This document shows positions 1 to 5,814 of a stretch of DNA of 5,814 nucleotides, piece by piece. Every line of letters starts with the position of its first letter. The stretch's first letter is position 1. Origin of the DNA: CAYNNP01 sp964398215 (GTDB taxonomy: Bacteria; Planctomycetota; Planctomycetia; Pirellulales; Pirellulaceae); contig CAYNNP010000333.1 in the NCBI GenBank assembly GCA_964398215.1, forward strand, positions 1-5,814, in the 5' to 3' direction. The translations under genes were made by a program, and so were the position numbers. Under the pieces are notes generated by a model, which did not search any database, was not told the origin of the DNA, and saw only the letters and a list, made by a program, of their open reading frames with translations.

Positions 1-127
1 ACCCTAGCAAGTAGCCTTGCTGTGCTGGGTTTTGGGAATTCTATGAGTGGTTCCAGACACCAATCGGTACCACATCGCATTGCCACAACTCTGTAGATTC
101 AAAATCGTCCGCCCGCATGCGTTCCTT

Positions 128-154
128 TTCGTGTGCTTCGTGTATTTCTTGGAT
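128..154. repeat. Degenerate 9-bp tandem repeat (TTCGTGTNN), three units
   Basis: Three consecutive 9-mers read TTCGTGTGC, TTCGTGTAT and TTCTTGGAT, the last being degenerate. I recall TTCGTG-type tandem motifs from intergenic regions of planctomycetes and related phyla, but that is memory, not a search. The surrounding stretch 1-240 lies beyond the 3' end of the transporter gene. It holds no reading frame that looks coding: the only long plus-strand frame (133-447) runs antisense through the transporter. A perfect 12-bp palindrome, TCATGATCATGA, sits at 224-235 just past the transporter stop. It has no T-run and does not look like a terminator. Confidence 0.4.
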
Positions 155-240
155 GCTATTCACTGAGCACCGCCCATAGATTCCTTTTTGGAAATGTGTC
201 ACATGCTGTGTTTTACGTGAATGTCATGATCATGAACTCA

Positions 241-1116
241 CTAGCTGAGCTTATTTTCTTTCGCCAAAATCGACACGGCGACACCCCCCAAAATACAAAC
301 CGTTGCAATAAGAATGCGTTGCGTGAGTGGTTCACCCAGAAGAGCGACGCCGAAGAATGCCGCAATCACGGGAACGGTCAATTGCAAAATTGCAGCTTTG
401 TTGGCGGCCAACCCTTTCAACGCGACATACCAAAGTGCATAGCCTAGTGCGGAAGTAATGGCTCCTGATGCGATAGCCAAAACCACGCCGCGATATCCAA
501 GCTTTTGCTGGCTTGAAAAAATCAAAACCAAAGCCAGACCTAGCGGCACGCTCCAGATGAAATTGCGGGCGGTCGCGCGCAACGGATCAGATAAGCCTTT
601 GCCTTTTAACGAATAGACACCCCAAGCGATGCCTGCGATTGCCATTAAGACAGCCCCCAACGGATCAGGTGCTTTTAGTCCCGGCAATACCAGATAGATA
701 AAACCGCCAATGGCGAGAACAATGCCAATCCAAGCCTGCAAGCTCGGCCGTTCGCCAGTGAAAAGCCCCCAGCCGATCATAGTCGCTTGCACACAGGCAA
801 AAAGGATCAGTGCCCCAACTCCCGTATCAAGCGTGATATAGGCGAAGGAGAAAAAGGCCGCATAGATAAACAAAGCCCCAGCCGATACACCTGCGCCAGA
901 TACCAAAGGTGGTGGTGTCAGATCTTTCTTGAAACCACCGCGCAATGCCACCAGCACGAAAAGCATGGCCGCTCCTGATGTCAGGCGGATTGCCGTATAA
1001 CTTGCCGGATCAATTGCGTCGACAGACAAAGCCAAGCGGCCGAAAACCGAGTTTAAGGCGAAGGCGATCATGGTAATGATCGAGAGGCTTACAGTCTTGG
1101 TCAACGAAGGTGCCAT
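241..1116 (-). CDS. EamA/DMT-superfamily permease (drug/metabolite transporter family)
   Basis: This is a predicted inner-membrane exporter or permease of the drug/metabolite transporter superfamily; the substrate cannot be told from sequence. The 291-residue product is nearly all hydrophobic segments, fitting the ten-helix EamA architecture made of two repeated five-helix halves. The first half includes the helix near residues 8-30 and the conserved segment SYTAIRLTSGAA (39-50). The second half ends with the characteristic NKAAILQLTVPVIAAFFG and LLGEPLT elements (239-265), then a last helix and a short basic tail. I chose the ATG at 1116 because it puts helix 1 close to the N terminus and is preceded by GGAAAG about 10 bases upstream. 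An in-frame TTG at 1152 would add 12 polar residues and has no better ribosome site. Length is normal for the family and the frame is intact. It lies last in a run of minus-strand genes, 143 bases after the HEAT-like remnant, and probably has its own promoter. I see no clear sign of transfer. Confidence 0.9.
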   Translation of the reverse strand: MAPSLTKTVSLSIITMIAFALNSVFGRLALSVDAIDPASYTAIRLTSGAAMLFVLVALRGGFKKDLTPPPLVSGAGVSAGALFIYAAFFSFAYITLDTGVGALILFACVQATMIGWGLFTGERPSLQAWIGIVLAIGGFIYLVLPGLKAPDPLGAVLMAIAGIAWGVYSLKGKGLSDPLRATARNFIWSVPLGLALVLIFSSQQKLGYRGVVLAIASGAITSALGYALWYVALKGLAANKAAILQLTVPVIAAFFGVALLGEPLTQRILIATVCILGGVAVSILAKENKLS

Positions 1117-1259
1117 TACAATGTCGCTTTCCAAGATGTTTGTTTGTCCCAAGTTTTATCATCCCAAAGCGTTTTCAGCGCCGTTAGATAATTTGGAAAG
1201 TCGAACCCTTGACGGATAACGTCCGTGTGCCGTACTCCGGTCACGATGTTATTCGCCGA

Positions 1260-1612
1260 TCACTTGCCGGGGTCTTTGTTGTTCTGTTTTGACGGAAAGT
1301 TGCTCATTGTTGTCCGATCGTGAATGACCGAGATCGTAGGTCGGAGGTATTCGGGATCACCTTCGATGTCCCAAAGTGCTCGGCCGCTGGCTGAACGCTG
1401 CTCATTGGATCCATCGGCAAGCATCCGCTGGAGGTGCGGAAGGCGGCCTTCGATTTTAGGAGTCCAAGTGCGAGTGCCTCGAAGTAGTCGAGGTTCGAGA
1501 TCAATTCTACCTCAAGTTCGTCTCGCTCTCGACCAACAGCGCTCTCGACAATGCTGTAGTCAGGGCCATCACGACCAATTGACTGTCGGAATTGTTCATA
1601 GTGTGAAGGCAT
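1260..1612 (-). pseudogene. Small HEAT-repeat-like protein, frameshifted
   Basis: Two overlapping minus-strand frames each look protein-like for only half of this interval. From the ATG at 1612 (an in-frame TAG lies directly upstream) the frame reads acidic, helix-like sequence to about residue 50, ending NLDYFEALALG, then becomes low quality until its stop at 1304. In the frame one base back, from 1460 to a TGA at 1260-1262, 66 residues follow. They include RLPHLQRMLADGS and ALWDIEGDPEYLRP, which match the HEAT/PBS-lyase repeat pattern (L-P-x-L, D, R, A-L, I-G-D-P, L-P). Restoring one base near 1458-1465, for example a third C in the CTCCTAAAA stretch, joins them into about 117 residues. This indicates a one-base deletion, so either a recent pseudogene or a sequencing error. 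HEAT repeats usually mediate protein binding; the function here is unknown. The C terminus may also be cut short, since the tail after HDRTTMSN looks non-repeat. The alternative is an intact 102-residue hypothetical protein in the first frame alone. Confidence 0.5.
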
Positions 1613-1653
1613 CTATGTACAACGCTATTGCCCTAGCGGACTCGTGATTCGGC

Positions 1654-1681
1654 TCCCGAAGTCTGGCAACTCCGGCTACGT
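1654..1681. repeat. 28-bp intergenic direct repeat, copy 1
   Basis: This copy begins TCCCGAAGTCTGGC and ends ACTCCGGCTACGT. It matches copy 2 at 26 of 28 positions; the only differences are two adjacent bases in the middle (AA here, GT in copy 2). I recall a GAAGTCTGGC...CTCCGGCTACG motif as a frequent intergenic repeat of Rhodopirellula-like genomes, which supports the taxonomic guess but was not searched. The copy lies between the start of the HEAT-like remnant and the desaturase stop. Confidence 0.8.
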
Positions 1682-1704
1682 TTGGCAAACCAGGTCCAAT
1701 TGGA

Positions 1705-1732
1705 TCCCGAAGTCTGGCGTCTCCGGCTACGT
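1705..1732. repeat. 28-bp intergenic direct repeat, copy 2
   Basis: This is the second copy, in the same orientation, starting 51 bases after copy 1 and ending four bases before the desaturase stop codon. The 23-base spacer between the copies contains the perfect 10-bp palindrome TCCAATTGGA (1695-1704). Neither copy forms a strong hairpin with a following T-run, so a simple intrinsic terminator for the desaturase is not supported, although the position would allow a role at the 3' end of its transcript. Confidence 0.8.
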
Positions 1733-1736
1733 AAAA

Positions 1737-2741
1737 CTAGGCTGCTTGGCCGACTTGTTTGTCGGATTCGCTTTCGTCGCGCGCTTTCTTTTCGGAGATG
1801 TTGCGATAGTCGACTACGTCCCATACCAAACCGAGCACTCGCAGAAGCTTGATCGCTTGCCAGGTGATGTCGAATTCCCACCACTTGTGACCATGCTTGG
1901 CCATTCGTGGATAAGCATGATGATTGTTATGCCATCCTTCACCATAAGCGATGATTGCGACGAACCAGTTGTTGCGGCTGTCGTCAGTCGTTTCGTAGTT
2001 GCGGTATCCCCAAATATGAGATGCGCTGTTGACCATCCAGGTCGCGTGCAACACTCCTACCAGTCGGACGAACAATCCCCAGACCAATAGAGAAGCTGCC
2101 AACTCGGGACCGGAAATCCAGTGGCCAACTCCGTATAGAATCATGCCGCTGATGATGTGGATCGGCAAAAACATCTTGTCGATGATTCGCATCCCTTTGT
2201 CTTTGAACAAATCGGGAGCCCAGCGCTGCAAGTACGCATTGCGATCGCCGCCATGTGTATGAAAAGCCAACCAGTTCATGTGACTCCACCAGGCACCTTC
2301 GTGTGGTGAATGCGGATCGCCTTCCTGATCACTGAACGCATGGTGTTTGCGGTGATCGGCAATCCAATCAAGTGGAGAGCCTTCGCCAGCAAGCGACCCG
2401 AAACATGCAAACATGTAGCGAACCCAAGGCTTGGTCTTCATGCCTGTGTGCGTCAACAATCGATGATAGCCAAGGCAAATCCCAAGGCTGCCTGTGAACC
2501 AGTGCAAGACCACCATGACACCAAGACCGGCCCACGAGAAAGTCTGCCAAGCCAAGCCGATAACGATCAAGTGAGCCAAGCCCAACCAGCCTACCGCCCA
2601 GTAACTTATATTGTTTTTACGAACACGTTCTTTCGCCGTCGGACTAGCGTGTTTATTTTGAATCTTGGGCTCAGACGAATCTGGTTCGTGGGAGGGAGAG
2701 ATATCAGATTCAGTTTCAGAGTTGTCAACGACGCTTGCCAT
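1737..2741 (-). CDS. Delta-9 type fatty acid (acyl-CoA/acyl-lipid) desaturase
   Basis: This is a membrane-bound di-iron enzyme that uses O2 and electrons to put a cis double bond into a saturated acyl chain, adjusting membrane fluidity. The 334-residue product carries the three histidine boxes of the stearoyl-CoA desaturase/DesC/OLE1 class: HRLLTH (93-98), HRKHH (130-134) and HNNHH (271-275). It also has NSASHIWG (238-245), whose His matches the extra metal ligand of the family. The pattern WIADHRKHHAFSDQEGDPHS is typical. Hydrophobic segments lie near residues 46-63, 67-91, 191-210 and 213-232, as expected for four membrane spans. Residues 1-42 are a polar Ser/Glu/Lys-rich tail. There is no cytochrome b5 domain, so electrons must come from a separate ferredoxin or flavoprotein. 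I start at the ATG at 2741, which has AAAGG eight bases upstream. The frame stays open to 2912, but those 57 extra residues are unlike the family. The gene is alone and divergent from the lipoprotein operon. The exact acyl donor and double-bond position are not visible. Confidence 0.95.
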   Translation of the reverse strand: MASVVDNSETESDISPSHEPDSSEPKIQNKHASPTAKERVRKNNISYWAVGWLGLAHLIVIGLAWQTFSWAGLGVMVVLHWFTGSLGICLGYHRLLTHTGMKTKPWVRYMFACFGSLAGEGSPLDWIADHRKHHAFSDQEGDPHSPHEGAWWSHMNWLAFHTHGGDRNAYLQRWAPDLFKDKGMRIIDKMFLPIHIISGMILYGVGHWISGPELAASLLVWGLFVRLVGVLHATWMVNSASHIWGYRNYETTDDSRNNWFVAIIAYGEGWHNNHHAYPRMAKHGHKWWEFDITWQAIKLLRVLGLVWDVVDYRNISEKKARDESESDKQVGQAA

Positions 2742-3112
2742 GCAAATTGCCTTTAGGAGGTTTCCTTGCAGCTGCCGTATTGCAGCCACTGCGATAAGTG
2801 TACGGGTTTGTAAACATTCTGGTGTATTCGGCAATAGGGACCTTTGTAACGGCCTTGTAAAAGCCGGGGTGTTTTTGTGTCTGGCGCCCGATTCAGGCCC
2901 CAAACCACCCAATCATGCGTGGCGAGTAGGCGCAGCCCCCTGCATGGATGGCAATTCAGGCAAGATATTGCTCTTTGGTCGTTGGCGGATCGCTCGCATC
3001 GAAATGCTATTGACAACTGACCTTGCGAACCGCAGCCGGCAGTTGCTACGGAATATAGATTGTTGCCCGAAACCGCCAGTGTTGAATCCGTCTTCGCCCA
3101 CCCTGAGAGACG
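2742..3112. other. Divergent intergenic region with presumed promoters
   Basis: These 371 bases separate the minus-strand desaturase from the plus-strand operon and should hold promoters for both. Frames that cross it in either direction (2665-3207 plus, 2753-3373 minus) lack protein-like composition and overlap real genes, so I treat them as non-coding. There is a TTGACA at 3010-3015 on the plus strand, but no acceptable -10 element at the expected distance. Upstream of the desaturase three TTGTAA copies occur at 2808-2813, 2844-2849 and 2855-2860 (TTACAA on the minus strand), the last two 11 bases apart. They could be an operator or part of minus-strand promoters (TTTACA as a -35), but this is weak. 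A perfect AGGAGG at 2755-2760 on the plus strand precedes only a 15-residue frame. Confidence 0.5.
2750..2754 (-). promoter_or_regulatory. Probable ribosome binding site of the desaturase gene
   Basis: On the minus strand AAAGG stands eight bases before the ATG at 2741. This supports that start over the upstream in-frame codons up to 2912. It is a modest match to the Shine-Dalgarno consensus, but better than those in front of the plus-strand genes. Confidence 0.4.
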
Positions 3113-4018
3113 ATGCCAGACCAATCCAGCAGTATCCAATTCACTTGGGTGTTGCTGGCCGCTGCGCTGTTGGTTGCTGTTGGTTGTGGCACAACTCGCG
3201 AACGTGACGCGACCAACCAGTTGGTGATGAGCGACGCTGTTGATCGCAGCATACGTGCCATCGACTTTCGTCCTTTGGCTGGCCGCAAGGTCTATTTGGA
3301 CACCAGCTACTTGCGACATGTGAAGGGGCAAGGGTTCGTCAACAGCGAATATGTCACCAGCGCTTTGCGTCAACAGGTTTTGGCGTCAGGTTGCTTGATG
3401 CAAGATACGAATCAGGAAGCCGACGTGATTATCGAAGCACGGATTGGCACCCTTGGCATGGACGACCACCGAGTGACGTTTGGTGTTCCGGAAAACAATG
3501 GTTTGGCGTCTGCACTGCGGTTGATTCCTGACGCGCCTACTGTGCCCGTGATTCCCGAATTGGCAATCGCTCGGCGCGATGCACGCGAGGCGGCTGCCAA
3601 AGTCGCTGCGTTTGCATACGATCGAGAGACTAGAAAACCGATCTGGCAGTCAGGAGTCAAACATCATTTGGCCACAGCTCGAGACACCTGGGTACTGGGG
3701 GTCGGTCCTTTCCAAGGCGGATCCATTCGCGAACAAACGAAATTGGCGGGCAGCCAGATCACCGTTGGCGGCCGCACGGCGACGGGCGCGAAAGGCCGAT
3801 TCTACGAACGGCCCCGCGTTGACTACAATTCGCAAGTACTGTTTGATAAAGGCTGGCCACTGGGCAACTCCGAAGGACTTGGGCCGAGTGTCATTCCGCC
3901 TCCGCTTGCTCCACCAGTAATCGCTGACGAAACCGTTCCGCTGGAGGATGTAGAGATTGCCGAAGAGCCTGACTCCAAGAAGACGATTGCGGAAGCAAAA
4001 GACAATATTAAACGCTGA
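3113..4018 (+). CDS. Lipoprotein of unknown function (planctomycete type, possibly DUF6655)
   Basis: This is an exported lipoprotein of unknown role. The 301-residue product starts with a short polar N terminus and a hydrophobic segment (residues 10-23) ending in AVGC, so Cys25 is the likely lipidated residue, although Ala rather than Leu at -3 makes this a non-ideal lipobox. Next comes GTTRERDATNQLVMSDAVDRSI (26-47 region), then a segment around LAGRKVYLDTSYL (55-67), a helix ending LRQQVLASGC (85-94), and EADVIIEARIGTLG (102-115). The layout suggests an alpha/beta domain resembling small lipoproteins of the secretion and assembly type. I recall this combination from planctomycete proteins named DUF6655; a profile search would settle it. 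Residues 258-301 form a proline-rich then acidic and lysine-rich tail. The ATG is the only sensible start, with just purine-rich GAGAGA before it. It is first in the presumed operon and ends 10 bases before the methyltransferase start. It could be co-transcribed by chance, with no functional link. Confidence 0.85.
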   Translation: MPDQSSSIQFTWVLLAAALLVAVGCGTTRERDATNQLVMSDAVDRSIRAIDFRPLAGRKVYLDTSYLRHVKGQGFVNSEYVTSALRQQVLASGCLMQDTNQEADVIIEARIGTLGMDDHRVTFGVPENNGLASALRLIPDAPTVPVIPELAIARRDAREAAAKVAAFAYDRETRKPIWQSGVKHHLATARDTWVLGVGPFQGGSIREQTKLAGSQITVGGRTATGAKGRFYERPRVDYNSQVLFDKGWPLGNSEGLGPSVIPPPLAPPVIADETVPLEDVEIAEEPDSKKTIAEAKDNIKR

Positions 4019-4028
4019 GTTCGGTTGA

Positions 4029-4874
4029 GTGGTGCAAGGTGAATACAAGCTCGTGGATTTTGGAAACGGGCGAAAACTCGAATCGTTCGCTGGCCGTTTG
4101 ATCGATCGACCGTCGCCGGCTGCCGAGGATTATTCGCCACGCGAACCCGCCGATTGGAAAGACGCTGAATCGGTTTTCTTGAAGTCGTCGAAGTCTTGGC
4201 AACACAAAACGGCTTGGCCCGAATCGTTAGTGGTTTCGTGTTCGACGTTCTCGATGCCTGTCGCACCAACGCCCTTCGGTCACTTAGGTATCTTTCCTGA
4301 ACAAGCCGACAATTGGAGTTGGTTGCAATCCGTCGACGGGGATCAGTTGTCGGCGCTGAACCTGTTTGGTTACACAGGCGCCAGCACGATCGCGCTGGCC
4401 AAGGCTGGATTTCATGTTGCTCACGTTGATGCCGCTCGGCCCAACGTGCAAGCGGCGCGACACAATGCACAGCACAATGAACTGGAATCACACCCGATTC
4501 GTTACTTGGTGGATGATGCGGCCAAGTTCACTGCCCGAGAGGTTCGCCGTGCAAAGCAGTATCACACGATTGTCTTGGACCCGCCCGCCTACGGGCATGG
4601 GCCGTCTGGCAAGACTTGGCGTCTGGAGCGTGACTTGTGGCCAATGTTAGACGACTGCCTCCGGCTACTTGATCCCAGTTCGTTCAGGTTGCTGATCACC
4701 GGACACTCGCCGCAAGTCAGCGGAGACGACGTCGAAGACTACATTCGATCGACAAATATCTTTCCGTCTGGTCAAAGCAAGACTTTTCATTTTGAAAAAG
4801 GGCGATCACAATTGCGGGACCAGCATCGTCGGTCATTGGATGCTGGTTTTTTCGTCCGCGTCTCCAACACCTAG
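4029..4874 (+). CDS. Class I SAM-dependent methyltransferase, RlmI-like family
   Basis: This is a predicted S-adenosylmethionine-dependent methyltransferase of the family that includes the 23S rRNA cytosine-C5 enzyme RlmI, so RNA is the likely substrate, though not proven. The 281-residue product has a short N-terminal beta-rich part (1-85), then the Rossmann-like domain. Motif I is LNLFGYTGAST (110-120), the acidic ribose-binding residue is Asp134 in VAHVDAARPNV, VDDAAKF (161-167) contacts the adenine in relatives, and the catalytic loop is LDPPAYGHGP (183-192). RlmI has a PUA domain of about 70 residues at its N terminus. None is recognisable here, so this is a shorter subfamily. The start is GTG at 4029; a second GTG at 4032 is equally possible, and the next ATG (residue 76) would cut into the fold. 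No Shine-Dalgarno is evident, and coupling to the lipoprotein stop 10 bases upstream is plausible. Its stop overlaps the larE start. Naming the target base would be speculation. Confidence 0.88.
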   Translation: MVQGEYKLVDFGNGRKLESFAGRLIDRPSPAAEDYSPREPADWKDAESVFLKSSKSWQHKTAWPESLVVSCSTFSMPVAPTPFGHLGIFPEQADNWSWLQSVDGDQLSALNLFGYTGASTIALAKAGFHVAHVDAARPNVQAARHNAQHNELESHPIRYLVDDAAKFTAREVRRAKQYHTIVLDPPAYGHGPSGKTWRLERDLWPMLDDCLRLLDPSSFRLLITGHSPQVSGDDVEDYIRSTNIFPSGQSKTFHFEKGRSQLRDQHRRSLDAGFFVRVSNT

Positions 4875-5707
4875 TGTTACCCGTGACTACAACCAATGCG
4901 CTTGCTGACAAGCTGGTCGAATACATCAGCGGCCATTCGAGAGTCGCAGTCGCATTTTCGGGCGGCGTCGATAGCAGCGTCGTTGCAGCAGCTGCAGCGC
5001 GAGCGAATTGTGAGTCCTTGATCGCGATCACGGCAAATTCCGCCAGCGTTTCTAAATGGCAACAAGAGCTGGCAAGCACGATCGCAGCAGAAATCGGGAT
5101 CTCGCACCAAATCGTCTCGACGAACGAACTGCAGATTGATCAGTACGCAAAGAACGATGGCCAACGTTGTTTTTTCTGCAAGCAGACGTTGTACCAAGCG
5201 ATCGAGAGTGTTGCGCGGAACGCTGGAGGGGCTACGATCATGTCGGGTACGAACGCAGACGACTTGGGTGACTATCGACCGGGCATCGAAGCCGGAAATA
5301 TCGCTGGCGTGGTAACACCACTGGCAGACCTAGGGATTTGCAAGGCTGACGTTCGCCGATTGGCGACCCACTTTGGTTTGTCGAACGCTGAACTGCCAGC
5401 ATCGCCATGTCTTGCAAGCCGGATTGCGTATGGTGTTGAAGTAACCGGCGAACGATTGGCAAGAGTTGAGAGCGCAGAAAGCTTGCTTCGTGATCTGGGA
5501 TTCACAGACTTGCGCGTTCGGGTTCACGAAAACGAACTCGCTAGAATCGAAGTACCGCTTCAAGAACTTGGGCGGTTGGATACCGGAATGGCGCAAGAGA
5601 TCGTGCAGCGTTTTACGGAGTTCGGATTCCGATATGTCACTTTAGATCTAGCCGGATTGCGTTCAGGGAACCTGAACCTCGCGTTGGTTTCAATCGACAC
5701 GAAATAG
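4874..5707 (+). CDS. larE: ATP-dependent sacrificial sulfur transferase LarE
   Basis: LarE adenylates the carboxylates of the pyridinium dicarboxylate intermediate and donates sulfur from its own cysteine, making the thiocarboxylates of the nickel-pincer nucleotide cofactor of lactate racemase and related enzymes. It acts in the cytoplasm. The 277-residue length is typical. The N-terminal PP-loop ATP pyrophosphatase domain has AFSGGVDSSVVAA (27-39). Family signatures follow: GQRCFFCKQTLY (96-107), SGTNADDLGDYRPG (124-137) and ELPASPCLASRI (173-184), in which Cys179 corresponds to the sacrificial Cys176 of Lactobacillus plantarum LarE. The C terminus GFRYVTLDLAGLRSGNLN (251-268) is also characteristic. 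With a single Cys in the ASPCLASR region it looks like the sacrificial type rather than the iron-sulfur-cluster type; this is inference. The GTG start overlaps the upstream TAG by one base (TAGTG) and has no ribosome site, suggesting translational coupling; GTG at 4883 is an alternative. larB, larC and larA are not in the window. Confidence 0.93.
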   Translation: MLPVTTTNALADKLVEYISGHSRVAVAFSGGVDSSVVAAAAARANCESLIAITANSASVSKWQQELASTIAAEIGISHQIVSTNELQIDQYAKNDGQRCFFCKQTLYQAIESVARNAGGATIMSGTNADDLGDYRPGIEAGNIAGVVTPLADLGICKADVRRLATHFGLSNAELPASPCLASRIAYGVEVTGERLARVESAESLLRDLGFTDLRVRVHENELARIEVPLQELGRLDTGMAQEIVQRFTEFGFRYVTLDLAGLRSGNLNLALVSIDTK

Positions 5708-5783
5708 CGTTGTAGACGACGGTTGAATTTGTTTGAGAAATGGTAACCTGGCGCGTGAGTTTTGGAGTTGCGCTTTTTCCGTC

Positions 5784-5805
5784 ACCCTCCCGCTTGCGGG
5801 AGGGT
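5784..5805. repeat. GC-rich hairpin repeat near the window end
   Basis: ACCCTCCCG and CGGGAGGGT form a perfect 9-bp stem around the loop CTTG, 77 bases past the larE stop. A T-run (CTTTTTCC) lies before the hairpin on the plus strand and none follows it on either strand, so it is not a standard intrinsic terminator, though it may still weaken read-through. I recall CACCCTCCCGCTTGCGGGAG-type hairpins as dispersed intergenic repeats in Rhodopirellula-like genomes. Nothing else is seen in 5708-5814. Confidence 0.65.
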
Positions 5806-5814
5806 CGGACGCGG

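Noticed and set aside
224..235. Palindrome TCATGATCATGA after the transporter stop as a terminator
   Set aside because: It is AT-rich, has no loop and no following T-run on the minus strand. A 12-bp palindrome alone is weak evidence.
133..447. Plus-strand frame of 104 residues in the left end
   Set aside because: Its second half is antisense to the transporter's conserved C terminus and its first half has no protein-like pattern.
1117..1152. TTG start of the EamA transporter at 1152
   Set aside because: It would add 12 polar residues before helix 1 and has no clear ribosome site. The ATG at 1116 fits the family better, though the TTG is not excluded.
1324..1647. Plus-strand frame of 107 residues opposite the HEAT-like remnant
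   Set aside because: Composition is Arg/Ser-rich in the way of an antisense frame, and the minus strand carries the recognisable HEAT pattern.
1654..1732. The two 28-bp repeats as a minimal CRISPR array
   Set aside because: There are only two copies with a 23-bp spacer, no cas genes, and the sequence resembles a dispersed intergenic repeat I associate with this group.
2742..2912. N-terminal extension of the desaturase by 57 residues to a start at 2912
   Set aside because: The extra residues look like translated non-coding DNA and have no counterpart in the family. The ATG at 2741 has a ribosome site and gives a normal length.
3010..3059. TTGACA at 3010-3015 and TATAGA at 3054-3059 as a sigma-70 promoter for the operon
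   Set aside because: The two boxes are 38 bases apart, far from the usual 16-18, and neither has a partner at the right distance.
3823..4491. Minus-strand frame of 222 residues across the lipoprotein/methyltransferase junction
   Set aside because: It is antisense to two well-supported genes and has low-complexity Arg/Ser/Thr-rich composition.

Overview
The window looks like a piece of a chromosome from a planctomycete, probably of the Rhodopirellula/Pirellulaceae type. This is inference from several weak signs that agree: G+C near 50%, few strong Shine-Dalgarno sequences with GTG starts, a lipoprotein of a type I associate with planctomycetes, and short intergenic repeats that I recall from Rhodopirellula-like genomes. 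No rRNA, tRNA, CRISPR array, insertion sequence or phage gene is visible.

Left part, minus strand (1-2741). Read in the direction of transcription it holds a front-end-free delta-9 type acyl-CoA/acyl-lipid desaturase with all three histidine boxes (2741-1737). Two near-identical 28-bp direct repeats follow directly after its stop (1732-1654). Next is a small HEAT-repeat-like gene that appears broken by a one-base frameshift (1612-1260), then an EamA/DMT-type ten-helix transporter (1116-241). The last 240 bases have no convincing gene but contain a degenerate 9-bp tandem motif.

Centre (2742-3112). A 371-bp divergent intergenic region separates the desaturase from the plus-strand genes. It should carry both promoters. 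I could not assign boxes with confidence, but three TTGTAA sites lie upstream of the desaturase.

Right part, plus strand (3113-5707). Three tightly packed genes probably form one transcription unit: a lipoprotein of unknown function, a class I SAM-dependent methyltransferase related to the RlmI-type rRNA methyltransferases but without a visible PUA domain, and LarE, the ATP-dependent sacrificial sulfur transferase that makes the nickel-pincer cofactor. The methyltransferase and larE overlap by one base (TAGTG), which suggests translational coupling. The usual partners larB and larC are not in view. A strong GC-rich hairpin of repeat type closes the window.

I see no clearly new multi-gene system. 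The points most worth a second look are the frameshifted HEAT-like gene, the paired 28-bp repeats, and the pairing of larE with an RNA-methyltransferase-like gene and a lipoprotein.
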